Shown here one piece after another: positions 1 through 9,100 of a stretch of DNA of 40,055 bases. Every line of letters begins with the position of its first letter. The first letter of the stretch is position 1. Source of the DNA: Verrucomicrobiota bacterium (GTDB lineage: Bacteria; Verrucomicrobiota; Verrucomicrobiia; Verrucomicrobiales; Akkermansiaceae); contig JAPLUI010000258.1 of NCBI GenBank assembly GCA_026397725.1, positions 1-40,055 of the forward strand, read 5' to 3'. The notes below the pieces were generated by a model, which saw only the letters and a program-made list of their open reading frames with translations, searched no databases and was not told where the DNA came from. The translations under genes were made by a program, and so were the position numbers.

Positions 1-291
1 AACCAGGCGGTGGTGGTATCGGCAGTTGGAAGGAGATTGATGAGTGCTGAGTGTTGATTTTTGAGGTTTGAATGGAAGATGAGGAATTCGCCTTTCAGTC
101 ACTTCTGAAATCAAAATTCGACAATCATCACTCATCAATCCATTTGGCGGGTTGATCCAGGCCTCGGCCCAGCGGATGTAGTAGTCGCGGGCGGCGGGGC
201 GGATGGCGTTGGTTTCAAGGCGGTGGAGGAAGTTCAACCGGGCCGGAGTCGCGGCGGAACCATCGGGTGGGGGTTGTGCGGTCTTGAACAT
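1..291 (-). CDS. partial ORF, possible N-terminus of a tyrosine recombinase (integron-integrase-like)
   Basis: The frame is open from an ATG at 291 down to the left edge of the window, so the gene is incomplete here (97 codons visible). The first 50 residues contain RDYYIRWAEAWI, which resembles the Y-hx-W-hxx-(F/W)-(I/L) helix of the SAM-like core-binding domain of XerC/D and integron integrases, where it follows a basic stretch. After residue ~50 (PPNG) the reading continues through a 106-bp inverted-repeat element (35-140) whose translation has no family character. Beyond it, a recombinase-like continuation (LPTADTTTAW) is only found in another frame, so the gene may be interrupted and shifted. 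No catalytic residues (R..HxxR..Y) are inside the window. The family call rests on a short motif; the coding start is moderately supported by codon bias, the function is weak. Confidence 0.35.
   Translation of the reverse strand, partial: MFKTAQPPPDGSAATPARLNFLHRLETNAIRPAARDYYIRWAEAWINPPNGLMSDDCRILISEVTERRIPHLPFKPQKSTLSTHQSPSNCRYHHRLV
35..140. repeat. 106-bp AT-richer element with 12-bp perfect inverted ends
   Basis: The sequence GATTGATGAGTG at 35-46 is matched by its exact reverse complement at 129-140, and similarity between the arms continues imperfectly inward. The element is richer in A/T than its surroundings and sits inside the recombinase-like fragment. It looks like a small dispersed palindromic repeat or a miniature insertion. 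No transposase is encoded. Confidence 0.6.
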
Positions 292-941
292 GGCGCCAGG
301 ATAGCAGTTCACAAGAACATATCAATGGAAATTTTCAAAAACTTCTCCCGCCTTGGCACAGCTTGCCGCCCGTTGCCACTGGCGGATTCCGGCGTGGATC
401 GGCATATTGTGGTCCGCTGGAACAGGCTAACAGACGTAATTTGTTGAAAACCCCCTTAAGTCGGTTAGACCTGGCGACAAAACGAGCGTTTGAATGCGTC
501 GCAACCCGTTGATTGTGAACAGGAAATCTATTAAGTGGGGCGACAAAGTCCTCGGGTCTCCCCGCCCCCCTCCAAATCATGTGAAAGGTGATTTTTTCAG
601 ATTCACACATTTCTCACGTCGGAAATCGGCCGTTTTTCGGTCAAAACCGGCATGGTCGAGGCGTCGGAAACCATTGATAATTAGGGAACTGCGGATTTTG
701 AGCCAGTTATGGAGTCTGTTATTTATGCCCCTTCGGGAGGTGTAAAGCACCCCCCCGAAAAGTGTAAAGCGGCGGCGGTTTTTCGGGCGGGGAATCCGTG
801 GGCTGAAGGCCTTGCACGAGCCGGTGGCCTGGCTGGGGGGGGCGGGGAAATGGGGGTTGCGCCGAAGCGTGCGGCAGCGGGTTGGCACTGGGAGCGCCAG
901 GTGCAGAGCCAGTGACAGGCGGTGGCGGAGTCCTGGTTTTT
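292..941. other. gene-free 650-bp stretch with a hairpin and one integron-type core site
   Basis: No convincing coding frame is seen. At 732-758 there is a hairpin (TTCGGG plus GGTG pairing with CACC plus CCCGAA, loop around TAAAG). A 7-mer GTTAGAC, fitting the integron recombination core GTTRRRY, is at 464-470, about 170 bp upstream of the recombinase-like start codon. The 7-mer alone is expected by chance in a region this long. A short sequence at 801-829 is repeated at 1821-1848 (see findings). Confidence 0.4.
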
Positions 942-1718
942 TCATTTCACGGACAAGACATCGCATTTCACGAAGATCATCACCTTGCGAGTCATGTCAA
1001 CTTCACCCTTTGCATCCTTGGGTGACTGGACCGAGGCTAACATATATTGGCCTTTGATGCAGATGATGGCGGTGTTGAGGCGGATGACATAGAAGTTCGG
1101 TACGGACTTCTTGACCGAATTCCCAAGAGAATCCTTGCCCTCGTGCCAGACCGTGTCACCCGTGCTCCAAATCAATTCCGGGTTGAAACGGAGATCGATG
1201 GTTTTGTTGTCATTATCGAGGGTTGGTTCTATTTCCAAGGTGTTTCCAACGTTGCGGGTTTCAAACGCGGTCGGGTCGCAAATTGTAGGAGGAGGGTCTT
1301 TCAACCTTTTGTTGAACATGCTGTCGGCGTATTCGGTCGGATAGATGGTCTCATGGATCGATTCGGCAGTGGCCTTCTGGCCGGTTTTGACGACGAGGAT
1401 TTGGGTTTCGAGCACCTTGGCGTCGTTCTTGGCGACCATGTCCTGGAGTTGTTCGCGCAGTTTGGTGGCGTCGGCGCTGGCGGGTTTTGCGAGAAACAAC
1501 TTGGTGAGCGATTCGTGGGAGAGTTCGATGTATTCCGCCTGGACCTGTACCAGTTTTGGCGAGGAGGCATGGGGGTCGCACGGATCGGTAGCGGCTGGGC
1601 TATCAGAAGCGCCGGAGGGTCTTCCGGGTGCCGGTGGAACGGGGTCTTGATTTTGGGCGAGGACGAAAAATCCGCAGCCCGCGAGGGTCAAGCCGGTGAC
1701 AATCCAGGATCTTTTCAT
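942..1718 (-). CDS. exported secretin-like (type II/III secretion domain-like) small protein
   Basis: A 258-residue protein with a signal peptide (MKRSW then a hydrophobic stretch ending near LAQ, residue ~22), then a Pro/Ala/Ser-rich linker to residue ~52. The folded part begins VQVQAEYIELS and includes a beta-rich segment GNTLEIEPTLDNDNKTIDLRF, the pattern seen in the C-terminal half of secretin-family proteins (GspD/PilQ-like) in Planctomycetes and Verrucomicrobia, where short stand-alone versions are frequent. It is far too short for a full pore-forming secretin and lacks the N0/N1 repeats. No pilus or secretion genes are nearby, so its role is open; periplasmic or outer-membrane location is inferred. 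The gene stands alone, flanked by non-coding DNA on both sides. Confidence 0.75.
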   Translation of the reverse strand: MKRSWIVTGLTLAGCGFFVLAQNQDPVPPAPGRPSGASDSPAATDPCDPHASSPKLVQVQAEYIELSHESLTKLFLAKPASADATKLREQLQDMVAKNDAKVLETQILVVKTGQKATAESIHETIYPTEYADSMFNKRLKDPPPTICDPTAFETRNVGNTLEIEPTLDNDNKTIDLRFNPELIWSTGDTVWHEGKDSLGNSVKKSVPNFYVIRLNTAIICIKGQYMLASVQSPKDAKGEVDMTRKVMIFVKCDVLSVK

Positions 1719-2327
1719 AACGATGGGCGGATGCTAGCAGTTTGTGGAATGGGCGGCAAGAAACATAACTCATTCCAGCAGGATCCAGCGCGGCATATTG
1801 CTAACGAATTTGCTTTCCGGGTGAAGGCCGTTGCAAGAGCCGGTGGCCGGACCGGAGGACGGAAAAAGGGGGGGGGCTCATCAAATTCAATCGCTCATAG
1901 CAGGTTCCAAGGGGACGGATTGTGCGGTCCTTGTGTGGTCGGCCGGAATTTCAGCGGAGGTGGTGATTGATTGAGCAACTCTTCGTGTGATACATGGATT
2001 TGGCACCGTGGATTCCTGATCATGGCCGGATTGCCATCACCCTCACCGCAGGTCCTGATTCAACCACCGCAGCCCCCCGGCGGCAAGGGGAATGTGGCGG
2101 GGTGCGCGACTATGTCGGTAGCCGAGGTCCGGCAACTGAGGCGGTCACCTTGGCATGGCGGCTTTGCCCGTTGAATCCGCTCCGCCAGGCGGCAATCCGC
2201 CATGGACAGGCCAGCCGCTGGCAACGGGAGCCGTCAATTGTGACTTGACGCTCCTGATAACTTGCCAAATAGATCGTCGCGAAATTTCTCACCACCCATT
2301 CCCCCGCCCCACTCCCCCGCCCCATTC
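1719..2327. other. 609-bp intergenic region upstream of the permease
   Basis: No coding frame with family character was found. It carries the second copy of a ~28-bp sequence (1821-1848, GTGAAGGCC...GCCGGTGGCC) also found at 801-829 on the other side of the secretin-like gene, a run of nine G residues near 1868, and a possible promoter for the permease (2245-2273). No purine-riboswitch-like conserved loops were recognised. Confidence 0.4.
2245..2273 (+). promoter_or_regulatory. possible sigma-70-type promoter for the purine permease
   Basis: TTGACG at 2245-2250 is followed after 17 bp by AATAGA at 2268-2273, 55 bp before the chosen start codon. The -35 is a good match and the -10 is weak, so this is a tentative call. 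Confidence 0.25.
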
Positions 2328-3665
2328 ATGCTCCAGCAATTGTTTCAACTTGAACGCCACCGTACCACCCTGGGTCGCGAATTGCAAGCCGGGCTGACCA
2401 CCTTTGCGGCGATGGCATACATTCTCGCGGTGAATCCCGCAATCCTCGCCAACGCTGGCATGGACAAGGGCGCGCTCGTCACCGTCACCGCACTCACGGC
2501 CGCACTATCGACCGTGATCATGGCCTTGCTAACCAATTATCCCATCGCGCTCGCGCCCGGCATGGGCATCAACGCCTTCTTCGCCTTCACCATTGTCATC
2601 GGCAGAGGTCAGCCGTGGTCAGAGGCACTCGGCATGGTCTTTGTCAACGGGTTGATCTTCCTCGCTCTATCCGTTTCCGGGATCCGGGAGAAGATCATCG
2701 CGGCCATTCCCCGCTCGCTGAAAACCGCCATCACCTGCGGCATCGGCCTGTTTATCGCCTTTATCGGCCTGAAAAACGGCGGCGTCATCGGCTCCGATCC
2801 CGTCACCTTCGTTAGCGTCGGCGACTTCACCTCAGGCCCGGTTGCCCTCTGCCTCGCCGGGGTGCTCCTTACCATCATCCTCGTCGCGCGTGGCGTACCC
2901 GGTGCCATCGTCATTGGCATCGCCAGCGTCACGCTCGGCGGTCTCTTCGTGCCCGCCATGGCGGATGCCAAGGTCACCCAACTGCCAGCCAGTCTCATGG
3001 CACTGCCACACTCGCCGGCGCCCGTTTTGCTCAAACTCACGTTTCATTTTCTGACCAACTGGGCCGCCTTCGCCGTCGCCCTGCCATTGATTCTCACCCT
3101 GTTGCTGGTCGATATGTTCGACAACCTTGGCACCCTCATCGGCGTTACCAAGCGTGCCGGGCTCCTCGCCGCCGATGGCACCCTGCCCAAGGCCGGTCGC
3201 GCCCTGCTCGCCGACTCGCTGGCGACCCTCGCCAGCGCGCTCTGCGGCACCTCCACGGTCGTCAGCTACATCGAGTCCGCTGCTGGCGTCGAAGCCGGCG
3301 GTCGCACCGGTCTGACCTCGCTCACGACCGCGACCTTGTTTCTCTGTGCTTTGTTCTTCACGCCACTGATTCTCATGGTGCCCGCCGCTGCCACCGCCCC
3401 CGCACTCGTCGTCGTTGGCATCATCATGATGCAGTCCGTCGTCGAAATCGAGATGAGCGACTTCGAGGTCGCCGCCCCTGCGGTACTAACGATCATGGCA
3501 ATTCCGCTCACGTTCAGCATTGCCGAAGGCATCGGCATCGGCCTGATTACCGCCGCGCTGCTCGCCCTCGCCCTCGGCAAACCCGGCTCGTTCACCACCG
3601 TCGGCTACATCGTCGCGGGCATCTTCTTCCTTCAGTTCTTCAAGATTTTCCCGTTCACAGGATGA
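2328..3665 (+). CDS. AzgA/NCS2-type purine (hypoxanthine/guanine/adenine) permease
   Basis: The 445-residue product is a polytopic inner-membrane protein (12-14 hydrophobic segments) of the AzgA-like branch of the nucleobase transporter family (COG2252), which imports purine bases by proton symport. Family landmarks are visible: FAAMAYILAVNP near residue 27-38, GMGINAFFAF near 74-83, the central DMFDNLGTLIGV near 264-275 with the conserved acidic residue, and STVVSYIESAAGVEAGGRTG near 308-327. Length is typical. An in-frame upstream ATG at 2262 would add 22 residues without membrane or family character, so the ATG at 2328 (MLQQLFQLE) is preferred. No purine-salvage gene is adjacent, and the following oxidoreductase is separated by ~330 bp, so it is probably monocistronic. 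Exact substrate cannot be read from sequence. Confidence 0.93.
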   Translation: MLQQLFQLERHRTTLGRELQAGLTTFAAMAYILAVNPAILANAGMDKGALVTVTALTAALSTVIMALLTNYPIALAPGMGINAFFAFTIVIGRGQPWSEALGMVFVNGLIFLALSVSGIREKIIAAIPRSLKTAITCGIGLFIAFIGLKNGGVIGSDPVTFVSVGDFTSGPVALCLAGVLLTIILVARGVPGAIVIGIASVTLGGLFVPAMADAKVTQLPASLMALPHSPAPVLLKLTFHFLTNWAAFAVALPLILTLLLVDMFDNLGTLIGVTKRAGLLAADGTLPKAGRALLADSLATLASALCGTSTVVSYIESAAGVEAGGRTGLTSLTTATLFLCALFFTPLILMVPAAATAPALVVVGIIMMQSVVEIEMSDFEVAAPAVLTIMAIPLTFSIAEGIGIGLITAALLALALGKPGSFTTVGYIVAGIFFLQFFKIFPFTG

Positions 3666-3998
3666 GTGAAAATCCGGATGGGGCCGTTCCGCATCGCCAC
3701 CGCCACCGCGGTCGTCAACCCGCTCGATCCGAACACCCCCGATGGTCTCATCGAAGTTCGCTGCTTCCAGCAAGGCGCCTGGGCCTTGCCCGCTGGCAAC
3801 CCACACCTCCATGCGCCCTGCCACCACGGGCTGCCAAGCGCTTTCAAAGCGGCCTGCGCAAGCACCCGGAACGCGGCCGGAGAAAAGGGAAATTTTTTAG
3901 TGGTGTTTGCGGGTGGGTCGGCTAGTCTCGGCTCACGGGTGGCCCCCATGGTGGGGCTGCCGTCAAGGAAACGACGCAACAATCACAACATTCCGAAC
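3666..3998. other. 333-bp leader/intergenic region before the oxidoreductase
   Basis: The oxidoreductase frame stays open through this stretch, but its translation has no signal peptide or family similarity, so it is treated as non-coding. No terminator for the permease and no clear promoter were recognised. Confidence 0.4.
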
Positions 3999-5417
3999 AT
4001 GAATCACAATACAAGCCGAAGAGCCTTCCTCAAGACCTCCGCGAAAGTGGTGGTGGCCAGCCAGTTGGGCTGCAACATCCTGCACGCTCAGAACAAGGGC
4101 GACAAACTCCGCCTGGCCATCGTCGGTACCGGCGGCAAGGGCGGCGAACACCTGAACTGCGCGAAGCGGGCGGGCGACATCGTCGTCGCCCACTGCGACA
4201 TTGACACCACTCGCCAGGGCATGGCGCCAGGCACTTGGCCGGGCTCCAAGTTCTATCAAGACTACCGCGAGCTGTTTGACAAGGAAATGAAGAATATCGA
4301 TGCGGTGATGGTGGCGACGCCGGATCACAGTCACTACCAACCCACCGCCTTGGCCATGGCTGCCGGCAAACACTGCTACACGCAAAAGCCGCTCGTCCAC
4401 ACGGTCTGGGAAGCCCGCCAGTTGAAACTGGGGGTGGAAAAACACAAGGTGGCCACGCAGATGGGCAACCAGGGCCACTCCGGGGAAGGCAACCGCTTGA
4501 TCTACGAATACGTCAACGGCGGCATGCTCGGCGATGTGTCGGAAATCCACTGTGTAACCAACCGCCCGATCTGGCCGCAGGGGGGGCCGCGTCCTGAGGG
4601 TGAGGATCCGGTGCCTGCCAACGTCAACTGGGACTTGTGGCTTGGGCCGGCCCCGCTGCGTCCCTACAAGAACGGGGTTTACCATGACTTCAAATGGCGC
4701 GGATTTTATGACTTCGGGGGTGGCGCGCTCGCCGACATGGCCTGCCACACCATGGACAGCATCTTCTGGTCGATGAATCCGGGAGTGCCCAGGAGTGTGG
4801 AAGTGCTCGAAATCTACAAGCACAGCGCCGACATGTTCCCATCCGGCGCCATTTTCCGCTGGGTCTTCCCCGCCGGCAAACTGCCCAACGGCAAGGCCCG
4901 CCCGGAACTCACCATTTACTGGTATGAAGGCAAGCTGCTCAAGGACGGCAAGGAAGTACCCGCGCTGGAGCGCGTCCGCCGCCCGGCCAAATTGGAGGCC
5001 AGCCGGAGAATGCCGGAAAGCGGCAACGTCTATTTCGGCAGCAAGGCGGATCTGCTCATTCAGGGCGACTACGGTGACAGCCCGCGCATCGTCACCGCCG
5101 CAGGTGAGCCGGCCGTGGGCAAACCGCCACAACTGCTGGAGCGCAATCCGGATGGCAGCGGCGACTACGGCCAATATGCCGAATGGCGTCACGCCTGTGT
5201 CGGTGAGAAAGACTGGAAGCATCCGGGTTCCAACTTCACCTATGCGGCCCCCTTCACGGAGGCCATCCTGCTAGGCAACATCGCCCTCCGCGTCGGCAAA
5301 CTGGGCGAGAAACTCGAGTACGATGCCACGCAGATGAAGTTCACCAACAACGACGAGGCCAACCGCTACCTCAACAAGACCTACCGCAAAGGCTGGGAAC
5401 CGCTCAAATTGGCCTAA
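3999..5417 (+). CDS. Tat-exported Gfo/Idh/MocA-family NAD(P)-dependent oxidoreductase
   Basis: The 472-residue product starts with a twin-arginine signal (SRRAFLKTSA, residues 6-15), predicting folded export to the periplasm. A Rossmann-type nucleotide fold follows (LRLAIVGTGGKG, ~39-50), then the family signature DAVMVATPDHSHYQPTALAMAAGKH (~104-128), the usual EKP-type motif in the form YTQKPLVHT, and a C-terminal beta-sheet domain. The NWDLWLGPAP and FGGGALADMACHTMDSIFW motifs are typical of the large planctomycete/verrucomicrobial subgroup acting on sugars, inositols or glycoside cleavage intermediates. The start at 3999 was chosen because it places the twin arginines at the N-terminus. 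A strong hairpin follows the stop (5440-5473). Substrate is unknown; carbohydrate oxidation is inferred from the family and the sugar genes elsewhere in the window. Confidence 0.92.
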   Translation: MNHNTSRRAFLKTSAKVVVASQLGCNILHAQNKGDKLRLAIVGTGGKGGEHLNCAKRAGDIVVAHCDIDTTRQGMAPGTWPGSKFYQDYRELFDKEMKNIDAVMVATPDHSHYQPTALAMAAGKHCYTQKPLVHTVWEARQLKLGVEKHKVATQMGNQGHSGEGNRLIYEYVNGGMLGDVSEIHCVTNRPIWPQGGPRPEGEDPVPANVNWDLWLGPAPLRPYKNGVYHDFKWRGFYDFGGGALADMACHTMDSIFWSMNPGVPRSVEVLEIYKHSADMFPSGAIFRWVFPAGKLPNGKARPELTIYWYEGKLLKDGKEVPALERVRRPAKLEASRRMPESGNVYFGSKADLLIQGDYGDSPRIVTAAGEPAVGKPPQLLERNPDGSGDYGQYAEWRHACVGEKDWKHPGSNFTYAAPFTEAILLGNIALRVGKLGEKLEYDATQMKFTNNDEANRYLNKTYRKGWEPLKLA

Positions 5418-5439
5418 GACCGATTCCGGACAATAACCT

Positions 5440-5473
5440 CTTGCCGTCAGGCACGCCCGTACCTGATGGCAAG
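5440..5473 (+). terminator. hairpin after the oxidoreductase gene
   Basis: A 12-bp stem (CTTGCCGTCAGG with CCTGATGGCAAG, one G-T pair) and a 10-base loop lie 22 bp beyond the stop codon. The U-tract is only ACTTTGG, so it may be a weak intrinsic terminator or a transcript-stabilising hairpin. Confidence 0.5.
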
Positions 5474-5562
5474 ACTTTGGCTTGTGCCAGTGCGGTGCAG
5501 GTATGGAGTGCGGTGGGAAGCGCAGCGCCACACCGCTGTGGCTAAATCCCGGCGACCGCTGC
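5474..5562 (+). repeat. MECGGKR-type dispersed repeat, copy A
   Basis: This copy contains GGTATGGAGTGCGGTGGGAA and continues AGCGCAGCGCCACACCGCTG, followed by TGGCTAAATCCCGGCGACCG. In one frame it would read MECGGKRSATPLW, a spurious translation well known from Verrucomicrobia and Planctomycetes annotations. Related copies are at 5974-6110, 26549-26623 and 39960-40055. The sequence has strong dyad potential and is not a gene. Confidence 0.8.
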
Positions 5563-5655
5563 AGCCGAACAATGGTCCGGTTCGTCACCAGGGTCCGGCG
5601 TTCCCGTTCTCAGCAAAGAACCCGGCGGGCGGGTGTAGAACCTGGAGTAACCTGG

Positions 5656-5905
5656 GCGCGATAAGGAGCCACCACATTCTTGTGGTGGTTGAGGAAGCGT
5701 GGCCGGTGAGTGCGTGCCCAAGGCTCTGCTCACGGCCGATCCTTCCACCCGACGACAGGAATGTCGTCGCTCCTTAGCGGGCGCGATAAGGAGCCACCAC
5801 ATTCCTGTGGTGGTTGAGGAAGCGTGGCCGGTGAGTGCGTGCCCAAGGCTCTGCTCACGGGCGATCCTGCCACCCGACGACAGGAATGTCGTCGCTCCTT
5901 AACGG
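5656..5905. repeat. two tandem copies of a 125-bp BIME-like unit with paired hairpins
   Basis: Copy 1 is 5656-5780 and copy 2 is 5781-5905, differing at only a few positions. Each unit holds two 8-bp-stem hairpins: CCACCACA-TTCY-TGTGGTGG and CGACGACA-GGAA-TGTCGTCG, both bordered by GGAG on the outside. Reading the second on the minus strand gives CGACGACA-TTCC-TGTCGTCG, so the two are the same REP-like sequence in opposite orientation with two compensated stem changes. Between them is GTGAG...CTCAC, a third small dyad. This is the architecture of bacterial interspersed mosaic elements. No RAYT-type transposase is in the window. Confidence 0.85.
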
Positions 5906-5973
5906 GCACCATCGGAGCCAAGTTACTCGGGAGCGGCGTGACCGCCCGCGAGACGAACTGCGCCTCGTGGGAA

Positions 5974-6110
5974 CCCCGCAGCTCTAACGGTTCAGCCAAA
6001 GCGGTGTGGCGGGCTGCGCCCTTCCCACCGCACTCCATACTATGGCTTGCGCCCGTGCGGCGCAGGTATGGGGTGCGGTGGGAAGCGCAGCGCCACACCG
6101 CTGTGGCCAA
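5974..6110. repeat. MECGGKR-type repeat, inverted pair (copies B1/B2)
   Basis: B1 (minus orientation, about 5974-6047, preceded by CCGCAGCTCTAACGGTT) and B2 (plus orientation, about 6050-6110) face each other and can form a long imperfect hairpin ending 3 bp from the stop codon of the kelch gene at 6114. It may therefore also serve as that gene's transcription terminator or 3' stabiliser. Confidence 0.8.
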
Positions 6111-6113
6111 TAC

Positions 6114-9100
6114 CTATAACTTCTGCACATGGAGGCGCATGAAGAGCCGTGCCGCGCCGGTGATTGGCACGCTGGCCCTGGCCGTCACCAGCCAGTAGCC
6201 ACCCATGTCAACGCGCCCGGTTTCCACGGCCGCAGGCAACCATGAGCCGGAGGTCAGATCCTCGCTGGTTTCCACAAAGACGAGGACGTCGGTGGCCTGC
6301 TGGTTCAGGCGGTAGGTCAGGGTAAGGTAACCATCCTGCCGGCCGGCGGTGGGCAGGCCGTTGGCATCGGAGAGCTTGGGGTTGAGGGCAAGCGCGTATT
6401 CCATCAGGTTGGCGATGCCGTCATGATCGGGGTCGGCGTTGTCACCGCTGATCGCGGGATCACCCAACTCGGCAGCGGTGAAATTGCTCAGTTTCCAGAT
6501 CTCGTAAGGCGGGGGCACCGGCAGGGCGAGTTGCAGGATCGCTGAGTTGCCAGGGATGCCATTGACGAATACCGTCACCAGGGCATAGCCTTGGGGAAAA
6601 TCCGTGATGGCAGTGGAGGAAAAGCCACTGGCCGACCAGCTCACGGGTGGCAGCACGGCAGTGCGGCCACTGTCCATGGCCCGCAACTCGACAACCGGAC
6701 AATCGCTGGACGAGTTCTGGGTGCCATTGCCGCCGGAGGCACCGGACAGCCCGCGGAACCGGGAACCGGTTAGAGTCAGGCTGTCACCGGGCACCAGCGA
6801 TGCTGGAAAGCCGCTGATTTCCGGGCGGGAAGTGCTGGCGAAGCCGAGGCCGACGTCATAGGTCTCCCCGCCGTTCAAGGTGCCTGTGAGGCCGGTGCCG
6901 CCATGGGCCAGCACCCTGCCATTGGGCAGGCAGGTGGCGGTGTGGAACTCACGTTTGGCGCCAAGGTAGCCGCTGCTTTGCCAGGCTCCGTCGGCCGGAT
7001 CATACAACTCCGTGGAATCGGCAACCCCGCTTGCGCCGGAACCGCCGGCAATGAGCACCTTGCCATTGGACAGCAGGGTCGCCGTGTGATAGGCCCGCGC
7101 CAGGGCCAGCACGCCCGGGGTGGAGGTCCACGTCCCGGTGGCGGGATCGTAGAGCTGCGAGTTGTGCTGATAGGTCGAGCCCGCGCTGCCTCCCGCCACC
7201 AGCACCAGGCCGCTTGGCAGCAAGGTGGCGGTGTGACCTTTGCAGGCGACGGCCAGGTTGCCGGCGGGGGTCCAGCCACCGGTGGCGGGATCATATAACT
7301 CCGCACTCGCCAGCACCCCGCCATTCTCACCCGCCGTAACCAGCACCTTGCCATTGGCCAGCAGCGTGGCGGTGTGGGAATCACGCGCTGCCGCCAGTGC
7401 GCCGGTAGCCGACCAGATCCCGGTCAGCGGATTATAGATCTCGGCGCTGGCCAGCACGCCAGTTGAGGCTCGGCCGCCGGCGACGAGCACCCTGCCATCG
7501 GCTAACAAAGTGGCGGTGTGCAGGAAGCGGGCGGTGCTCAGGGAGCCGCCGGAGGACCACACCCCGATGCTTGGATAGTAGAGTTCCGCGCTGGCGAGGG
7601 CCGCGCTGTTTTGCCCGCCGGTGACAAGCAGCCTGCCGTTGGTCAGCAGCGTGGCGGTGTGATCACGGCGGGCCGTCATCAACCCGCCACCCGCCGACCA
7701 GGCACCGGTGGAGGGCTGGTAAAGCTCCGTGGTGGAATGGGTGAGCGTGCCGTCCCAGCCACCCGCCACCAGCACCCGGCCATCCGGCAGCAAGGTGGCG
7801 GTGTGCCGGGAGCGGGCGGTGCCCGCCGGTGCGGTGGATGTCCATGAGCCAAGGGCGGCATCATACAACTCCACGGTGCTGAGGTAAGTTGCGCCGCTGT
7901 GTCCTCCGGCAATCACCAACCTGCCATTGGGCAGCAGCGTGGCAGTGTGATAGTAGCGTTTGTTGCCCAGCGAAGGAGGTGCCGCGGCCCAGGCCCCGGT
8001 CGTCGAGTTATAGATATCCGCGGCGGCGACCACGCCGTTGGTCGGTCCCAGCACGCCGATCCCGCCGGCCATGAGCACCCGTCCATCGGGCAGCAGGTTG
8101 GCGGTGTGCCAATAACGCGCGGTTTTCATGGTGCCGGCGCTGGCCCAGGTCTTGGTGGCGGGATCATACAACTCCGCGCTGGCGAAGGCGGAGGCGCCGT
8201 TCCAGCCACCCGCCACGAGCACCTTGCCGTTGGGCAAGAGGGTCGCGCTGTGATTGAGTCGGGCCGTGGTGAGCGCTCCGGTCGTTGCCGTCCAGGTGCC
8301 AAACGCAGGATCATATAACTCTGCGCTTGCCAACAGGGCAGTGGCGCTGATCCCGCCGCACACCATGACTTTGCCATCCGCCAGCAGGGTGGTGGCATGG
8401 CTGGAGCGGATGGTGGTCATTGCTCCGGTCGTGACCCATGTCCCGCTGGCCGGATCGTATAACTCCGCACTCGCCAGCCCCGTGAAATTCTGTCCGCCGT
8501 TCACCAGCACCATGCCAGTGGCCAGCAAGGTGGCAGTGTGCCACTTGCGGGTGACGGCCATGGAGCCGGTCATGCTCCAGGTGCCGCTGGCCGGATCATA
8601 CAACTCCGCGCTCGCGAAAAACACGGTGGTGCTCCCCCCGACGACCAGCACCTTGCCAGTGGGCAGCAAGGTGGCGGTGTGGTAAGTGCGGGCCTCGTTC
8701 ATCGAACCGGTCGGGCTCCAGGTCCCGGTGGCCGGATCATATAACTCTGCCGAGGCCAGAAACTGGCCGACCCCCTGGACGATCCCTTGCCCGCCAGTCA
8801 CCAGGATTTTGCCATTGTTCAACAAGGTGGCGGTATGATAGCGGCGGGTTCCAAGCAGCGGCGCAGCGGTGGAAAACTGCGTGCTGGCACTGATGACCAG
8901 GGTGCCCGTGGCACTGCCGAAGTAGTTCGCATCATTGATGGCAGCCTGGACCGTGTAAGTGCCGACCGCGCTTGGCGGGGTGGTGGAACCGTTGTAAGTG
9001 AGGGTCACGGGCAGCCCGGGGGGCACGGTGCTTGCGGTCACGCTCTTGGGGGTGCCGTCCTCGGCTTGCGCAAGACCGCTGAGCATGATCGTGGCGGCAG

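Noticed and set aside
292..941. tRNA or other structured RNA gene in the gene-free stretch
   Set aside because: No cloverleaf pattern, T-loop GTTCRANNC box with matching arms, or long conserved stem was seen; only a short hairpin.
1719..2327. Purine riboswitch upstream of the permease
   Set aside because: The conserved loop and junction bases of the purine aptamer were not found.
3963..5222. 419-codon minus-strand open frame opposite the oxidoreductase
   Set aside because: The plus strand encodes a clear Gfo/Idh/MocA protein with a Tat signal; the antisense frame has no family character.
5474..5664. Small ORF containing MECGGKRSATPLW
   Set aside because: This is the known spurious translation of a dispersed repeat; other copies are in other frames and orientations.
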